From: Paracoccus onchidii
GTDB lineage: Bacteria > Pseudomonadota > Alphaproteobacteria > Rhodobacterales > Rhodobacteraceae
Reading direction: 5' to 3'
NCBI RefSeq assembly: GCF_028294535.1
Contig: NZ_JAQBIE010000020.1
Location: 1 to 64,000 of the forward strand
Length of the DNA: 64,000 nucleotides
Made by a program: the position numbers and the translations under genes. Each line of letters starts with the position of its first letter. Position 1 is the stretch's first letter. This document shows positions 44,608-53,501 of the stretch, one piece after another. Below the pieces are notes generated by a model. That model ran no database searches. It was not told where the DNA came from and saw only the letters and a program-made list of their open reading frames with translations.

Positions 44608-47247
44608 TCAGTGCAGCGGCATGTCGGGCTTGGGGCCTTCGCCGACCGCGCCAAGCCGGTGTCCGGCCTTGCCGATCCGGTCCCCCACGACCAGCCCGTC
44701 ATCTGATGCCGAGACATGGACCGTCTGCCCGTCCAGCACCTCGCCCGACAGCAGAAGTTCGGCCAGCGGGTCCTGCAGCGCGCGCTGGATCACCCGCTTT
44801 AGCGGACGGGCGCCGAAAACCGGGTCATAGCCCTGATCGGCCAGCCATTTGCGGGCATCGGCGTCCAGTTCGAGCGCGATCTTGCGCGCCGCAAGACGGT
44901 ATTCCAGCCGCGACAGCTGAATGTTGACGATGCCGTCCATGTTTTCGCGCGTCAGGCGACGGAAGATGATGATCTCGTCCAGACGGTTCAGGAATTCGGG
45001 ACGGAAATGGGCCCGCACCGCCTCCATCACCTGCTGGCGTGCCTCGGTCGAGTCGGCCTGTTCCGGCAGGGTCGACAGCGCCTGCGACCCCAGATTCGAG
45101 GTCAGGATGATCAGCGTCTGCTTGAAATCCACCGTCCGGCCCTGACCATCGGTCAGCTGCCCGTCATCCAGCACCTGCAACAGCACGTTGAACACGTCGG
45201 GATGCGCCTTTTCCACCTCGTCGAACAGGATCACCTGATAGGGGCGGCGGCGCACGGCCTCGGTCAGGACGCCGCCCTCGTCATAGCCGACATAGCCCGG
45301 AGGCGCGCCGATCAGGCGGGCGACCGAGTGTTTTTCCATGAACTCGGACATGTCGATGCGGACCATCGCCTGATCGTCGTCGAACATGTATTCGGCCAGG
45401 GCCTTGGTCAGTTCGGTCTTGCCGACGCCGGTGGGGCCAAGGAACAGGAAGCTGCCAAGCGGACGGTTTTCATCGTTCAGGCCCGCACGCGCACGGCGCA
45501 CGGCGTTGCTGACGGCGATCACGGCTTCGGACTGGCCGATGACGCGCTTGCCGATTTCCTCTTCCATTTTCAGTAGCTTTTCGCGCTCGCCCTCCAGCAT
45601 CTTGCTGGTGGGGATGCCGGTCCAGCGTTCGACCACCTCGGCGATCTGTTCGGGGCGCACGGCCTCTTCGACCATCAGCCCGTCGGCCTCGGCGTCATCG
45701 GCCTGTGCCAGCTGCTTTTCCAGCCCCGGGATGATACCATAGGACAGCTCGCCCGCACGGCCCAGATTGCCTTCGCGCTTGGCCTGATCCAGTTCGGCCC
45801 GCGCACGGTCCAGCTGTTCCTTGAGGTGGCGGGATCCTTCAAGCTTGTCGCGTTCGGCCTGCCAGCGGGCGGTCATTTCCGCGCTGCGTTCCTGCAGTTC
45901 GGACAGATCCTTTTCCAGCCGTTCCAGACGGTCCTTGCTGGCGGCGTCGTCCTCTTTTTTCAGGGCCTCGGCCTCGATCTGCATTTGCAGGATCTGGCGG
46001 TCCAGGGCGTCCAGCTCTTCGGGCTTGCTGTCGACCTCCATCCGCAAGCGCGAGGCGGCCTCATCGACCAGATCGATCGCCTTGTCGGGCAGGAAACGGT
46101 CGGTGATATAGCGGTTCGACAGCTGCGCAGCCGCCACCAGCGCCGCATCGCTGATGCGGACGCCGTGATGCAGTTCGTATTTTTCCTTGATGCCGCGCAG
46201 GATGCTGATCGTGTCCTCGACGGTGGGTTCCTCGATCATGACCGGCTGGAAACGACGGGCCAGGGCCGCGTCCTTTTCGATATATTTGCGGTATTCATCC
46301 AGCGTGGTCGCACCGACGCAATGCAATTCACCCCGTGCAAGCGCGGGCTTGATCAGATTGGCGGCATCCATCGCGCCATCGGTCTTGCCGGCCCCGACAA
46401 GGGTGTGCAATTCGTCGATGAACAGGATGATTTCGCCGGCGGCGGTCTCGATTTCCTTCAGGATCGCCTTCAGCCGTTCCTCGAACTCGCCGCGATATTT
46501 CGATCCGGCGATCAGCGCACCCATGTCCAGCGCCATCAGCTTCTTGTCGCGCAGGGATTCGGGCACATCGCCGTCGATGATGCGCAGGGCCAGCCCTTCG
46601 GCGATGGCGGTCTTGCCGACGCCGGGTTCCCCGATCAGCACCGGGTTGTTCTTGGTGCGGCGCGACAGCACCTGCATGGCGCGGCGAATTTCCTCGTCGC
46701 GGCCGATGATCGGGTCGATCTTGCCCTGTTCGGCGGCCTCGGTCAGGTCGCGGGCATATTTAGACAGGGCCTCATAGCTGTCCTCGGCACTGGCCGAATC
46801 GGCGGTGCGGCCCTTGCGCAGGTCGTTGATCGCGCTGTTCAGGTTCTGGGCGCTGACGGCCCCCGCATCCAGCGCATCCTTGGCGTTGGTGTTCACCATC
46901 GCCAGCGCCATCAGCACACGTTCGGCGGGGACGAAACTGTCGCCGGCCTTCTTGGCGATCTTTTCGGCCTCGTCCAGCACGCGCACCATCGACGGATCGA
47001 CATAGACCTGACCGCTGCCGCCCGACACCTTGGGCAGTTTCGCCACGGCCTGATCGACGGCCTGTTTCACGCGCCCGGCATCGCCGCCAGCGCGGTTGAT
47101 CAGATTGGCGGCCAGCCCCTGATCATCGTCCATCATCGCTTTCAGAAGATGTTCGGGAACGACCCGCTGCTGTTCTTCGCGGATCGCAATGGTCTGGGCG
47201 GCCTGCAGGAAGCCACGCGACCGTTCCGTGAACTTTTCCATGTTCAT
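44608..47247 (-). CDS. clpB: ATP-dependent disaggregase ClpB
   Basis: Hexameric AAA+ chaperone that, with DnaK, rescues aggregated proteins. 879 residues: N domain (1-150), first AAA module with Walker [14 protein letters not shown] near 205, long coiled-coil middle domain (about 405-525), second AAA module with [15 protein letters not shown] near 605, and a C-terminal domain. The start is ATG 47247 (or 47241), with AAGGAG upstream. Preceded by a sigma-32-type promoter. Confidence 0.97.
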   Translation of the reverse strand: MNMEKFTERSRGFLQAAQTIAIREEQQRVVPEHLLKAMMDDDQGLAANLINRAGGDAGRVKQAVDQAVAKLPKVSGGSGQVYVDPSMVRVLDEAEKIAKKAGDSFVPAERVLMALAMVNTNAKDALDAGAVSAQNLNSAINDLRKGRTADSASAEDSYEALSKYARDLTEAAEQGKIDPIIGRDEEIRRAMQVLSRRTKNNPVLIGEPGVGKTAIAEGLALRIIDGDVPESLRDKKLMALDMGALIAGSKYRGEFEERLKAILKEIETAAGEIILFIDELHTLVGAGKTDGAMDAANLIKPALARGELHCVGATTLDEYRKYIEKDAALARRFQPVMIEEPTVEDTISILRGIKEKYELHHGVRISDAALVAAAQLSNRYITDRFLPDKAIDLVDEAASRLRMEVDSKPEELDALDRQILQMQIEAEALKKEDDAASKDRLERLEKDLSELQERSAEMTARWQAERDKLEGSRHLKEQLDRARAELDQAKREGNLGRAGELSYGIIPGLEKQLAQADDAEADGLMVEEAVRPEQIAEVVERWTGIPTSKMLEGEREKLLKMEEEIGKRVIGQSEAVIAVSNAVRRARAGLNDENRPLGSFLFLGPTGVGKTELTKALAEYMFDDDQAMVRIDMSEFMEKHSVARLIGAPPGYVGYDEGGVLTEAVRRRPYQVILFDEVEKAHPDVFNVLLQVLDDGQLTDGQGRTVDFKQTLIILTSNLGSQALSTLPEQADSTEARQQVMEAVRAHFRPEFLNRLDEIIIFRRLTRENMDGIVNIQLSRLEYRLAARKIALELDADARKWLADQGYDPVFGARPLKRVIQRALQDPLAELLLSGEVLDGQTVHVSASDDGLVVGDRIGKAGHRLGAVGEGPKPDMPLH

Positions 47248-47327
47248 CGGCAGTTCTCCTTTTCAATAGCCCCCGTCTTGCGAACGCCCTGATGCGGCAC
47301 GTTCCCGTTCGGGTCTTTGTATAGGAA

Positions 47328-47353
47328 ATGGGGCAGCGCAGGGTGGTTTCAAG
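47328..47353 (-). promoter_or_regulatory. Heat-shock (sigma-32/RpoH) promoter of clpB
   Basis: On the minus strand CTTGAA (47353-47348) and CCCCAT (47333-47328) are 14 bases apart, followed by TT. This matches the RpoH consensus CTTGAA-N13-15-CCCCAT. It lies about 80 bases before the clpB start, a known RpoH target. Confidence 0.85.
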
Positions 47354-47400
47354 GCTGAGCAGGTCGATAAGGTCGATTTGTCGCGACCGCCATGCTGAGT

Positions 47401-47430
47401 GCAAATGGCGGCATTTGCGCCCTTTTTTTG
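47401..47430 (+). terminator. Hairpin plus T-run in the pyrF leader
   Basis: GCAAATG (47401-47407), loop GCGG, CATTTGC (47412-47418), then GCCC and seven Ts. It lies about 50 bases before the pyrF start in the divergent clpB/pyrF gap. It resembles a weak intrinsic terminator, which could be an attenuator or could end a short antisense/leader RNA. Function inferred. Confidence 0.35.
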
Positions 47431-47479
47431 CGGCCTCTGGCGTGCAATATACCGCCGGATCATCGTTTCGGAGGCTGGC

Positions 47480-48166
47480 ATGGATGACAGACTGATAGTG
47501 GCAATGGATGTGCCGAACGCACTTGCCGGGCTGGAGCTGGCGCGCAAGCTGGGCGATGAGGTCGGTTTCTACAAGATCGGGCTGGGCATGCTGACCGGCG
47601 GCGGGCTGGCCCTGGCAAACGAGCTTAAGCAGGAACACGGCAAGCGCATCTTCCTGGACATGAAGCTTTTCGACATTGGCGCCACGGTTGAGGCCGCGGT
47701 GAAAGGTCTGGCGCAATATGACATCGATTTCCTGACCGTGCATGGCGACCCCCATGTCGTGCGCGCCGCCAAGCAGGGCGCGGCCGGAAGCAACCTGAAA
47801 ATCCTTGGCGTGACGATCCTGACCTCGCTTGAGCGAGCCGATCTGGATGCCTGCATGATGCGCGAGGGCGATCTGCACGAGATCACCGTCGAACGCGCGG
47901 CGCGCGCCTTCGAGGCCGGTGCCGATGGGATCATCTGTTCTCCGCGCGAGGCTGCGGCAGTTCGCGCGCTGCCCGGATCGGGCCTGATCGTGACGCCGGG
48001 TGTGCGTCCAGCCGGTGCCGAGCTGGGCGATCAGAAACGGGTCGAGACTCCGGTCAGCGCCATCCGCGCCGGTGCGGATCATATTGTCGTGGGTCGCCCG
48101 ATCTGGCAGGCCGACGACCCGCAAGCCGCTGCGCGCGCCATTAACGGAGAGTTGCAGCAAGCCTGA
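47480..48166 (+). CDS. pyrF: Orotidine 5'-phosphate decarboxylase
   Basis: Last step of UMP synthesis. 228 residues, with catalytic Asp60-Lys62-Asp65 in DMKLFDIGATVE, VTPGVRPAGAE and IVVGRPIW near the C-terminus. Start ATG 47480 has GGAGG nine bases upstream; an in-frame ATG-like start at 47399 precedes a hairpin and lacks coding character. Divergent from clpB. Confidence 0.97.
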   Translation: MDDRLIVAMDVPNALAGLELARKLGDEVGFYKIGLGMLTGGGLALANELKQEHGKRIFLDMKLFDIGATVEAAVKGLAQYDIDFLTVHGDPHVVRAAKQGAAGSNLKILGVTILTSLERADLDACMMREGDLHEITVERAARAFEAGADGIICSPREAAAVRALPGSGLIVTPGVRPAGAELGDQKRVETPVSAIRAGADHIVVGRPIWQADDPQAAARAINGELQQA

Positions 48167-48182
48167 ACCGCGAAGCGCCCGG

Positions 48183-48605
48183 TCAGCCAAGCGTCGCGCG
48201 GATCCAATCCGTGAAATGTGGGATGCTGCGTGGATGGGTGACGAAGGTCCTGACGGCCATCATGGTCCAGAACTGACCTTCCTCGCCGAACCGGATCATT
48301 GCGATTTCGGCCCGCGTCAGGTTGCCGCTGAACAACCATGACTGGCGGGTCGGTTCCTGCCCCGAAGGAAATGGTCTTCCGCGCAGCCGCGCGGGGGCCA
48401 GGTGCAGGCCGAATTCTTCCTGCAACTCGCGTCTGGCACAATCCATCGGCGGTTCCGTTCCCTCGCGCCCGCCGCCGGGCAGATCCCAATGCCCCGGAAA
48501 GGGGATGTCCGGGATGTCGTCGCGAAGATAGGTCAGGATATGGCCGTCACAGGTCAGGCACAGCTTAGCCCCCACGAAATCCGATGATTGCGCGGTCACG
48601 GGCAT
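48183..48605 (-). CDS. Nudix hydrolase
   Basis: 140 residues. The Nudix box reads GGGREGTEPP followed by RRELQEEFGL (about 43-66), with all acidic ligands present. FPGHWDLPGGG is typical of MutT-like members. Substrate unknown. It overlaps nfeD by one base and is the last gene of an operon with the NfeD and SPFH proteins. Its 3' end lies 16 bases from the convergent pyrF stop. Confidence 0.88.
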   Translation of the reverse strand: MPVTAQSSDFVGAKLCLTCDGHILTYLRDDIPDIPFPGHWDLPGGGREGTEPPMDCARRELQEEFGLHLAPARLRGRPFPSGQEPTRQSWLFSGNLTRAEIAMIRFGEEGQFWTMMAVRTFVTHPRSIPHFTDWIRATLG

Positions 48606-48874
48606 CAGTCGTTGATGTCGCGATCCCAGATTCGGACCTGTCCCTTGCGCACCCCCGCCACGCGGCGCAGGGCCAGCCAGACAAGCCCCGAAATCATCGC
48701 CGTCACCACCAATGTGATCGGCAGGCCGGCTGTCCATATTCCTGACAGCAGCAACAGACCCATGGCTGCGACCGCCAGCGCGATTCCCAGGAACGCCCAG
48801 CCCGGCACCAACAGTTCCAGACCGGCCAGCACCAGCGCGGCGATGATCCACAGCCAGCCATTCAGCCATCCCAT
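48605..48874 (-). CDS. NfeD-like short membrane protein
   Basis: 89 residues: two or three hydrophobic segments (about 5-25, 28-46, 52-70) and a short C-terminal stub (VRKGQVRIWDRDIND). This is the short NfeD type that pairs with SPFH proteins; the soluble OB domain of longer NfeDs is reduced or absent. It shares one base with each flanking gene, so it is coupled to both. Confidence 0.85.
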   Translation of the reverse strand: MGWLNGWLWIIAALVLAGLELLVPGWAFLGIALAVAAMGLLLLSGIWTAGLPITLVVTAMISGLVWLALRRVAGVRKGQVRIWDRDIND

Positions 48875-49770
48875 CAGGGTCGCCCTTTCAACATCTTGAA
48901 CGCATCGGAAAACGCATCGAGCGCGGCCACGGGCATCAGGACCGTTTGCTTCCCTTCGCCTTGGCCGACCTGTGTCAGCGCCTCGATTTGCTTGACCGCC
49001 ACCTGATATTGGGCGGCCTCCATGCCGTTCGCGGCGATGGCGGCGGCGATGGTCGATGTGGCATAGGCGTCGGCATCCGCCAGCACACGTTTGGCCTTGG
49101 CCAGTTGTTCGGCGGCATAAAGTTCGCCATCAGCGGCCAGTTCAACCGCCCGCCGCGCCCCTTCTGCCTCGGTGACCTGAGCGCGCCTTGCTCTTTCGGC
49201 ATTCAGCTGTTGCAGCATGGCGGCGCGGGTCGCTTCGTCCAGATTGACGTCAAGAATTTCGGTGCGGGTCACCTCGATGCCCCAGTCATCCACCACATTG
49301 GCCAGCGAATCGCGAATCCGGCCGATCAGATGGGCGCGATTGGACTGCACCTGATCCAGCTCCATCGTGCCGATTTCCGAGCGAACGATCCCGGCAACGG
49401 TGGTGGCGATGGCTGCGTCGATATCACGAATCCTGTAGACGGTCTTTTCCGGCTCGATGATGCGATAGAAGACGCTTGTCTCAACCTCGACCAGCACGTT
49501 GTCGGCTGTGATCGCATCCTGGCTGTGGGTGGGAAGCTGGCGTTCCAGAATAGAGATCTTGTGGGCGACGCGATCCAGAAACGGCACGATGAAATTGATT
49601 CCCGGCCCCAACACCGAACGCAGACGGCCAAAACGTTCGACAACGAATTTTTCGGATTGTGGCACGATGCGCACGGCGCGACCGATGGTCAGGAAGATGA
49701 CCAGGGCCAAAATCAGCAGGGCCAGGTTTTGTCCCAGCAACTGGGTCAGAATTTCAATCGGGTCCTGCAT
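48874..49770 (-). CDS. SPFH/stomatin-like membrane protein (QmcA type)
   Basis: 298 residues: N-terminal membrane helix (about 17-35), SPFH domain (RIVPQSEKFVVERFGRL to about 195) and a coiled-coil C-terminal part with the repeated EAEGARRAVELAADGE segment. Such proteins form large cages in ordered membrane domains and pair with NfeD. The start ATG 49770 puts the membrane helix near the N-terminus. Confidence 0.92.
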   Translation of the reverse strand: MQDPIEILTQLLGQNLALLILALVIFLTIGRAVRIVPQSEKFVVERFGRLRSVLGPGINFIVPFLDRVAHKISILERQLPTHSQDAITADNVLVEVETSVFYRIIEPEKTVYRIRDIDAAIATTVAGIVRSEIGTMELDQVQSNRAHLIGRIRDSLANVVDDWGIEVTRTEILDVNLDEATRAAMLQQLNAERARRAQVTEAEGARRAVELAADGELYAAEQLAKAKRVLADADAYATSTIAAAIAANGMEAAQYQVAVKQIEALTQVGQGEGKQTVLMPVAALDAFSDAFKMLKGRP

Positions 49771-49795
49771 GCCATGTCCTTGATCGCTGTTGTCG

Positions 49796-50650
49796 CTATT
49801 CGGCCGCGACCTCGGTGCATTCCCCCGCATCTTCGGCACCCAGCCCGGCGAGGGTTTCGACCACCCTTGCCATGCGTGACGAAAAATCGTCGAAATCCGC
49901 GCGCGGCGTAATGTTCACTTCGTCCATATAGAGAGAGCGGTCGATTTCCAATTGCAGCACGTGGATATTGTGCCCGGGCCGTCCGTAGGCCGTGCAGATA
50001 TAGGCACCGGAAAACGGTGAGTTGCGCCGAACCGTCCAGCCTTGCGCCTGAACAGCATCGCAAACCGCGTTCGAAACCCGGGCCGAGGCGGACAATCCGT
50101 GGCGATTGCCCAGCACCATGTCCGGGCGACGCCCCTGCAGGTGGTTCAATGCGTCATGCGGCATGGAATGCATGTCGATCAGGATCGCCTGCCCAAATCG
50201 GGCGCGGGCCTCGCTGATCAGGGCGGTCAGTATCTGGTGATAAGGGCGCCAATAAGCGTTGATTCGGCGCTCAGCCTCGATTCGGGACATCGGGCGCTGA
50301 TGGATCGTCCGCCCCTGAGACACCACGCGGGGAATCACCCCCAGCCCCGCCAGGGTTCGTTGATTCAGTGGGTGGCGGGGCACGCCTTGCACGACAAGCG
50401 GATCGATTTCGTCGCAACCGCGATTGAGATCCACGATGCAGCGCGGCACCGTGGTGCTGAGGGCGACGGCGCCCGCATCCGGTGCCGTCTCGATCAGTTT
50501 GTCGACAAAGGCATCTTCCGATGAACGCAGCAAATGCATGGGAAGATTGGTTTCTTGTTGAAACCAATCGGGATAGTCACAACCTGAATGCGGGGATGCA
50601 AAAATCACCCCGCTGCGCCAGCGATCGGGGCGGCTTAGTGATATTGGCAT
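49796..50650 (-). CDS. N-formylglutamate amidohydrolase family protein
   Basis: 284 residues with the family landmarks FASPHSGCDYP near 16, STTVPRCIVDLNR near 65, ILIDMHSMP near 155 and NIHVLQLEIDRSLYMDE near 230. HutG-type enzymes release glutamate from N-formylglutamate in histidine breakdown, but no hut gene is near, so the substrate is open. ATG 50650 chosen; a longer frame to 50818 overlaps the tRNA-Val promoter. Confidence 0.85.
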   Translation of the reverse strand: MPISLSRPDRWRSGVIFASPHSGCDYPDWFQQETNLPMHLLRSSEDAFVDKLIETAPDAGAVALSTTVPRCIVDLNRGCDEIDPLVVQGVPRHPLNQRTLAGLGVIPRVVSQGRTIHQRPMSRIEAERRINAYWRPYHQILTALISEARARFGQAILIDMHSMPHDALNHLQGRRPDMVLGNRHGLSASARVSNAVCDAVQAQGWTVRRNSPFSGAYICTAYGRPGHNIHVLQLEIDRSLYMDEVNITPRADFDDFSSRMARVVETLAGLGAEDAGECTEVAAE

Positions 50651-50730
50651 GTCAGGCGCGTTCAAATCCGCCCCCCGGCGTCCTCGTGGATAATCTGTTA
50701 TACCCTTAAAAAATGTTGTGCGGATAGGTC

Positions 50731-50759
50731 TTGAATCCCCCGAAACAGGTCTATATAGG
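50731..50759 (+). promoter_or_regulatory. Probable sigma-70 promoter of tRNA-Val
   Basis: TTGAAT (50731-50736), 17 bases, TATAGG (50754-50759). It would start RNA about 60 bases before the tRNA. Good spacing, imperfect -10. Confidence 0.5.
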
Positions 50760-50824
50760 AACGCGAACCAACGGGGTTTCACAACAGTTTTCTGACGGAA
50801 GGCGGTGTGAGGCACCAAAGGTAA

Positions 50825-50899
50825 GGGCGGTTAGCTCAGCGGTAGAGCACTACGTTGACATCGTAGTGGCCACTGGTTCGATCCCAGTACCGCCCACCA
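50825..50899 (+). tRNA. tRNA-Val (anticodon GAC)
   Basis: 75 nt with acceptor stem GGGCGGT/ACCGCCC, D arm TAGCTCAGCGGTAGAGC, anticodon stem CTACG/CGTAG around TTGACAT (anticodon GAC), T arm GGTTCGATCCC and encoded CCA. Decodes GUC/GUU. Confidence 0.97.
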
Positions 50900-50910
50900 T
50901 TTATTTCGCC

Positions 50911-50945
50911 GCCCCCGGCTTTGGCGTCGGGGGCATTTCGTTTTC
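50911..50945 (+). terminator. Terminator after tRNA-Val
   Basis: GCCCCCG (50911-50917) and CGGGGGC (50928-50934) form a stem with a ten-base loop, then ATTTCGTTTT. It ends 39 bases before rpmJ. Confidence 0.7.
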
Positions 50946-50983
50946 CAAGCGGCTGCGACGCGCCGCGACGATGGAGAAGACCG

Positions 50984-51109
50984 ATGAAGGTTCGCAACTC
51001 GCTCCGCTCGCTCAAGAGCCGGCACCGCGACTGCCAAGTCGTGCGCCGCAAGGGCCGCATCTATGTGATCAACAAGACCAACCGCCGTTTCAAGGCTCGT
51101 CAGGGCTGA
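50984..51109 (+). CDS. rpmJ: Ribosomal protein bL36
   Basis: 41 residues, [20 protein letters not shown] then [20 protein letters not shown] and a final Gly. This is the zinc-ligand-lacking form usual in alphaproteobacteria; only one of the four zinc ligands remains. The start is fixed by the family; an upstream in-frame start at 50921 lies in the tRNA terminator. A terminator follows 31 bases on. Confidence 0.97.
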   Translation: MKVRNSLRSLKSRHRDCQVVRRKGRIYVINKTNRRFKARQG

Positions 51110-51140
51110 TCCGGCCGCGTGATCACAGCGAAAACGAAAC

Positions 51141-51163
51141 AACCCGCCTCTGGCGGGTTTTTT
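51141..51163 (+). terminator. Rho-independent terminator of rpmJ
   Basis: AACCCGCC (51141-51148), loop TCT, GGCGGGTT (51152-51159), then TTTT. Strong stem with a T-run. Confidence 0.92.
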
Positions 51164-51180
51164 CATGGGATTTTCAGGAA

Positions 51181-51684
51181 ATGATTACCCGCAGTCATCA
51201 GGATGGCGAATGCAGGTCTTGGGCGGTTTTCTCGGATTGTCTGGCCTATCGTTATGCGTTGACCCGTGAGTGGGGCCCGGGACAGCGAATCGCTTATGTG
51301 ATGTTGAACCCTTCGACGGCAGACGAGCGTCGCAACGACCCGACCATCGAAAGATGTGAACGCCGCGCCCGTCAGTTGGGCTTCGGGGCGATGCAGATCG
51401 TCAATCTGTTTGCTTTTCGCGCAACCGACCCGCGCGACCTGAAACGCGCCGCGCATCCCGTGGGGGCGATGAATGACCGGATCCTGACCGAGGCGGTGGG
51501 GTGGGCTGATCGGGTGCTGTGCGCCTGGGGTGTTCACGGGGTACATCATGCGCGCGATCAGGAGGTTCTGGGCCTGTTGCGCGAACACTCGTCCAAGTTG
51601 TGTCATCTGGGTCTCACCCGCGCGGGGCAACCGCGTCATCCGCTCTATATCAGCTATGCAACCGCGCTGGTACCGTGGGATTAA
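51181..51684 (+). CDS. DUF1643 family protein
   Basis: 167 residues. AYVMLNPSTADERRNDPTI and the following RQLGFGAMQIVNLFAFRATD are the hallmark of DUF1643, a family of unknown function found near varied genes and in phages. The start is ATG 51181, only 18 bases after the end of the rpmJ terminator, with no well-spaced ribosome-binding site, so its transcript may be leaderless or nearly so. Function unknown. Confidence 0.85.
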   Translation: MITRSHQDGECRSWAVFSDCLAYRYALTREWGPGQRIAYVMLNPSTADERRNDPTIERCERRARQLGFGAMQIVNLFAFRATDPRDLKRAAHPVGAMNDRILTEAVGWADRVLCAWGVHGVHHARDQEVLGLLREHSSKLCHLGLTRAGQPRHPLYISYATALVPWD

Positions 51685-51774
51685 CTCTTTCTTAAGAAAC
51701 GGTTTCGCAGTTGGCGATGTCCGGGTGTATATTGGGTTCGGGCGAATGCCTGAATCGCGTTAAGGGTTAATGTC

Positions 51775-52806
51775 ATGTTTGTGCTTGCCAGTATTATGGG
51801 GTTGCTGATGGCCGGCCTGACCGTCGATGTGACGTCAGACACCGATAGTGGTGGTGGCCATGATGATGATCTGGATGATCCCAACGGGGCTGCGCAGGAC
51901 GACGAGGGTTTGTTACCGCCCTATATGCCCGACCCCGATGAACTCGAAGATGACGCTGCGCCCGCTGACCAGACGGCTGCGCCTGATCCCGCGGACAATG
52001 ACCCGACAGAGCCCGCGTCACCGCCCTCACCCGGAACGGATATGGCCACGGATGATTCGGACGATCGCGTCGATGGGGGGGATCACAGCGACGTGATGAT
52101 GGGCGGCGATGGCGATGACCTGATTCACGGCCACGGCGGGTATGACGATTTGCGTGGCGGTCAGGGGAATGACACGATTTATGCTGGCACCGGCGATGAC
52201 TGGGTGCAGGGCGATGGCACCTATGGCCCCGGGGGCGACGATCACATCTTTGGTGAAGATGGCAATGACTCGTTGGCGGGACAGGGCGGTAACGATTATC
52301 TGGATGGTGGTCGCGGCGATGACACGCTGCTGGGCGGTCAGGGGAACGATTCGCTGTATGGTGGCGCGGGCAATGACTGGTTGTCCGGACATGAGGGTGA
52401 CGATCTGCTGGTCTCTGGCGGCGGTGCGGATGATCTGGACGGCGGCGCCGGTGATGATGTGCTGATCGGCGCGGATGACAATGAAACCGTTTGGATGCGG
52501 GGCGGAGACGGCAATGACACCCTGATGCCCGGAGCAGGCGATTTTGCCGAGGGTCTGGCCGGCGCCGATACTTTCGTGTTGCGCCCTGTCGATGCGGACC
52601 TGCCCATCATAGCTGACTACAACACCGCCGAAGATGTGATTCAGCTGCATCTGCCTGATGGCATGTCGGCGGATGTTCAGGTGGCGTTGCAGGCGGACCA
52701 TGATGGCACGACCCTGATCCATTTGAATGGGCAGCCAGTGGGGCGCTTGTTGCAGGCCGAAGGGCTGAGCGCCGCCGACATCGTGATCGTTCCCCATCAG
52801 GGCTAG
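51775..52806 (+). CDS. RTX-type calcium-binding repeat protein
   Basis: 343 residues. A short hydrophobic N-terminus (about 1-16) is followed by an acidic, Pro/Asp-rich linker (20-95), then about ten nonapeptide repeats of the GGxGxDxLx type (about 105-240, for example [27 protein letters not shown]) that form a calcium-binding beta-roll, and a C-terminal domain (250-343) with [18 protein letters not shown] as in RTX C-termini. No catalytic domain is seen. The N-terminal type recurs in Rhodobacterales RTX proteins. No type I secretion genes are nearby. Confidence 0.88.
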   Translation: MFVLASIMGLLMAGLTVDVTSDTDSGGGHDDDLDDPNGAAQDDEGLLPPYMPDPDELEDDAAPADQTAAPDPADNDPTEPASPPSPGTDMATDDSDDRVDGGDHSDVMMGGDGDDLIHGHGGYDDLRGGQGNDTIYAGTGDDWVQGDGTYGPGGDDHIFGEDGNDSLAGQGGNDYLDGGRGDDTLLGGQGNDSLYGGAGNDWLSGHEGDDLLVSGGGADDLDGGAGDDVLIGADDNETVWMRGGDGNDTLMPGAGDFAEGLAGADTFVLRPVDADLPIIADYNTAEDVIQLHLPDGMSADVQVALQADHDGTTLIHLNGQPVGRLLQAEGLSAADIVIVPHQG

Positions 52807-52876
52807 ATCGTCGTGACGATCGGCAGAGGGCGAAAGGGGCTTCCAATTCGATCCCAACTCGGCTAAACGCCCGCAT

Positions 52877-52903
52877 CCGCCCTTGGAAACCTTGGGCGGT
52901 TTC
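52877..52903 (+). terminator. Terminator of the RTX gene
   Basis: CCGCCC (52877-52882) and GGGCGG (52894-52899), with inner pairs, then TTTCATATTTT. 70 bases after the RTX stop. Confidence 0.7.
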
Positions 52904-52971
52904 ATATTTTGGGCCGGTTCTGGACGACATCCCGGGCTTGGCCTTCACCCTTTTTCCGAAAGGAGATCACG

Positions 52972-53241
52972 ATGTCGATCACTGTTGAAGAAAAGAACCG
53001 GCTGATCAAGGAATTCGGCACCAAAGAAGGTGATACCGGATCCGCCGAAGTTCAGGTTGCGATCCTGTCCTCGCGTATTGCAACGCTGACCGAGCATTTC
53101 AAGTCGCACAAGAAAGACAACCACTCGCGCCGTGGTCTGTTGATGATGGTCGCACAGCGCCGCAAGCTGCTGGACTACCTGAAGAAAAAAGATCAGTCGC
53201 GCTACGCGGCCCTGATCGCCAAGCTGGGCCTGCGTCGCTAA
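52972..53241 (+). CDS. rpsO: Ribosomal protein uS15
   Basis: Binds helix 22 of 16S rRNA early in 30S assembly. 89 residues, the exact family length, with [20 protein letters not shown] and [26 protein letters not shown] precedes ATG 52972; the longer frame to 52909 is not used. rpsO-pnp order is widely conserved. Confidence 0.98.
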   Translation: MSITVEEKNRLIKEFGTKEGDTGSAEVQVAILSSRIATLTEHFKSHKKDNHSRRGLLMMVAQRRKLLDYLKKKDQSRYAALIAKLGLRR

Positions 53242-53263
53242 GCTTTGCAGATCTGCTGATCCG

Positions 53264-53294
53264 AACGCCCGTGGCCCTCGCCGCGGGCGTTTTT
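53264..53294 (+). terminator. Terminator between rpsO and pnp
   Basis: AACGCCCG (53264-53271) and CGGGCGTT (53284-53291) enclose a 12-base loop, then TTTC. 22 bases after rpsO. Confidence 0.85.
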
Positions 53295-53427
53295 CGTTGA
53301 TGTCTGGTGAAGGGGCGGGGCGGCACATGACGGGATGGCATGCGGCACTTCCCAACTGTCATGTTTTCCTGTATTCGCCCACAATCTGAGACGTGACGCC
53401 CGGCCCCGGGGCTACGCAAAGGATCGG

Positions 53428-53488
53428 GGCGGCGGCAATGGGGCCGCCATTTGACATGGGCACCACCGAAAGGGTCGGTGTGATGCCC
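53428..53488 (+). promoter_or_regulatory. Two stem-loops in the pnp leader
   Basis: GGCGGC/GCCGCC hairpin at 53428-53448, then GGGCA..ACCGA (from 53458) pairing with TCGGT..TGCCC (to 53488), ending 13 bases before the pnp ATG. In E. coli the pnp leader hairpin is cut by RNase III for autocontrol; a like role here is inferred. Confidence 0.5.
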
Positions 53489-53501
53489 GAGAGGAAATCA
53501 G

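Noticed and set aside
45826..47292. 488-codon open frame antisense to clpB
   Set aside because: A shadow of clpB codon bias, with no recognisable family and no ribosome-binding site.
51688..51699. TTTCTTAAGAAA palindrome after the DUF1643 gene
   Set aside because: Perfect but short and AT-rich; no loop for a terminator and no matching known operator.
51755..51770. TTAAGGGTTAA before the RTX gene as a second CtrA box
   Set aside because: The half-sites are only three bases apart; CtrA needs seven.
52082..52490. Tandem DNA repeats that could be read as a CRISPR-like array
   Set aside because: The periodicity is 27 bases in frame with the RTX nonapeptides and the units are degenerate; no direct repeats with unique spacers.
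52027..52905. Antisense frame over the RTX repeats
   Set aside because: Its own repeats are just the reverse complement of the RTX nonapeptide coding repeats.
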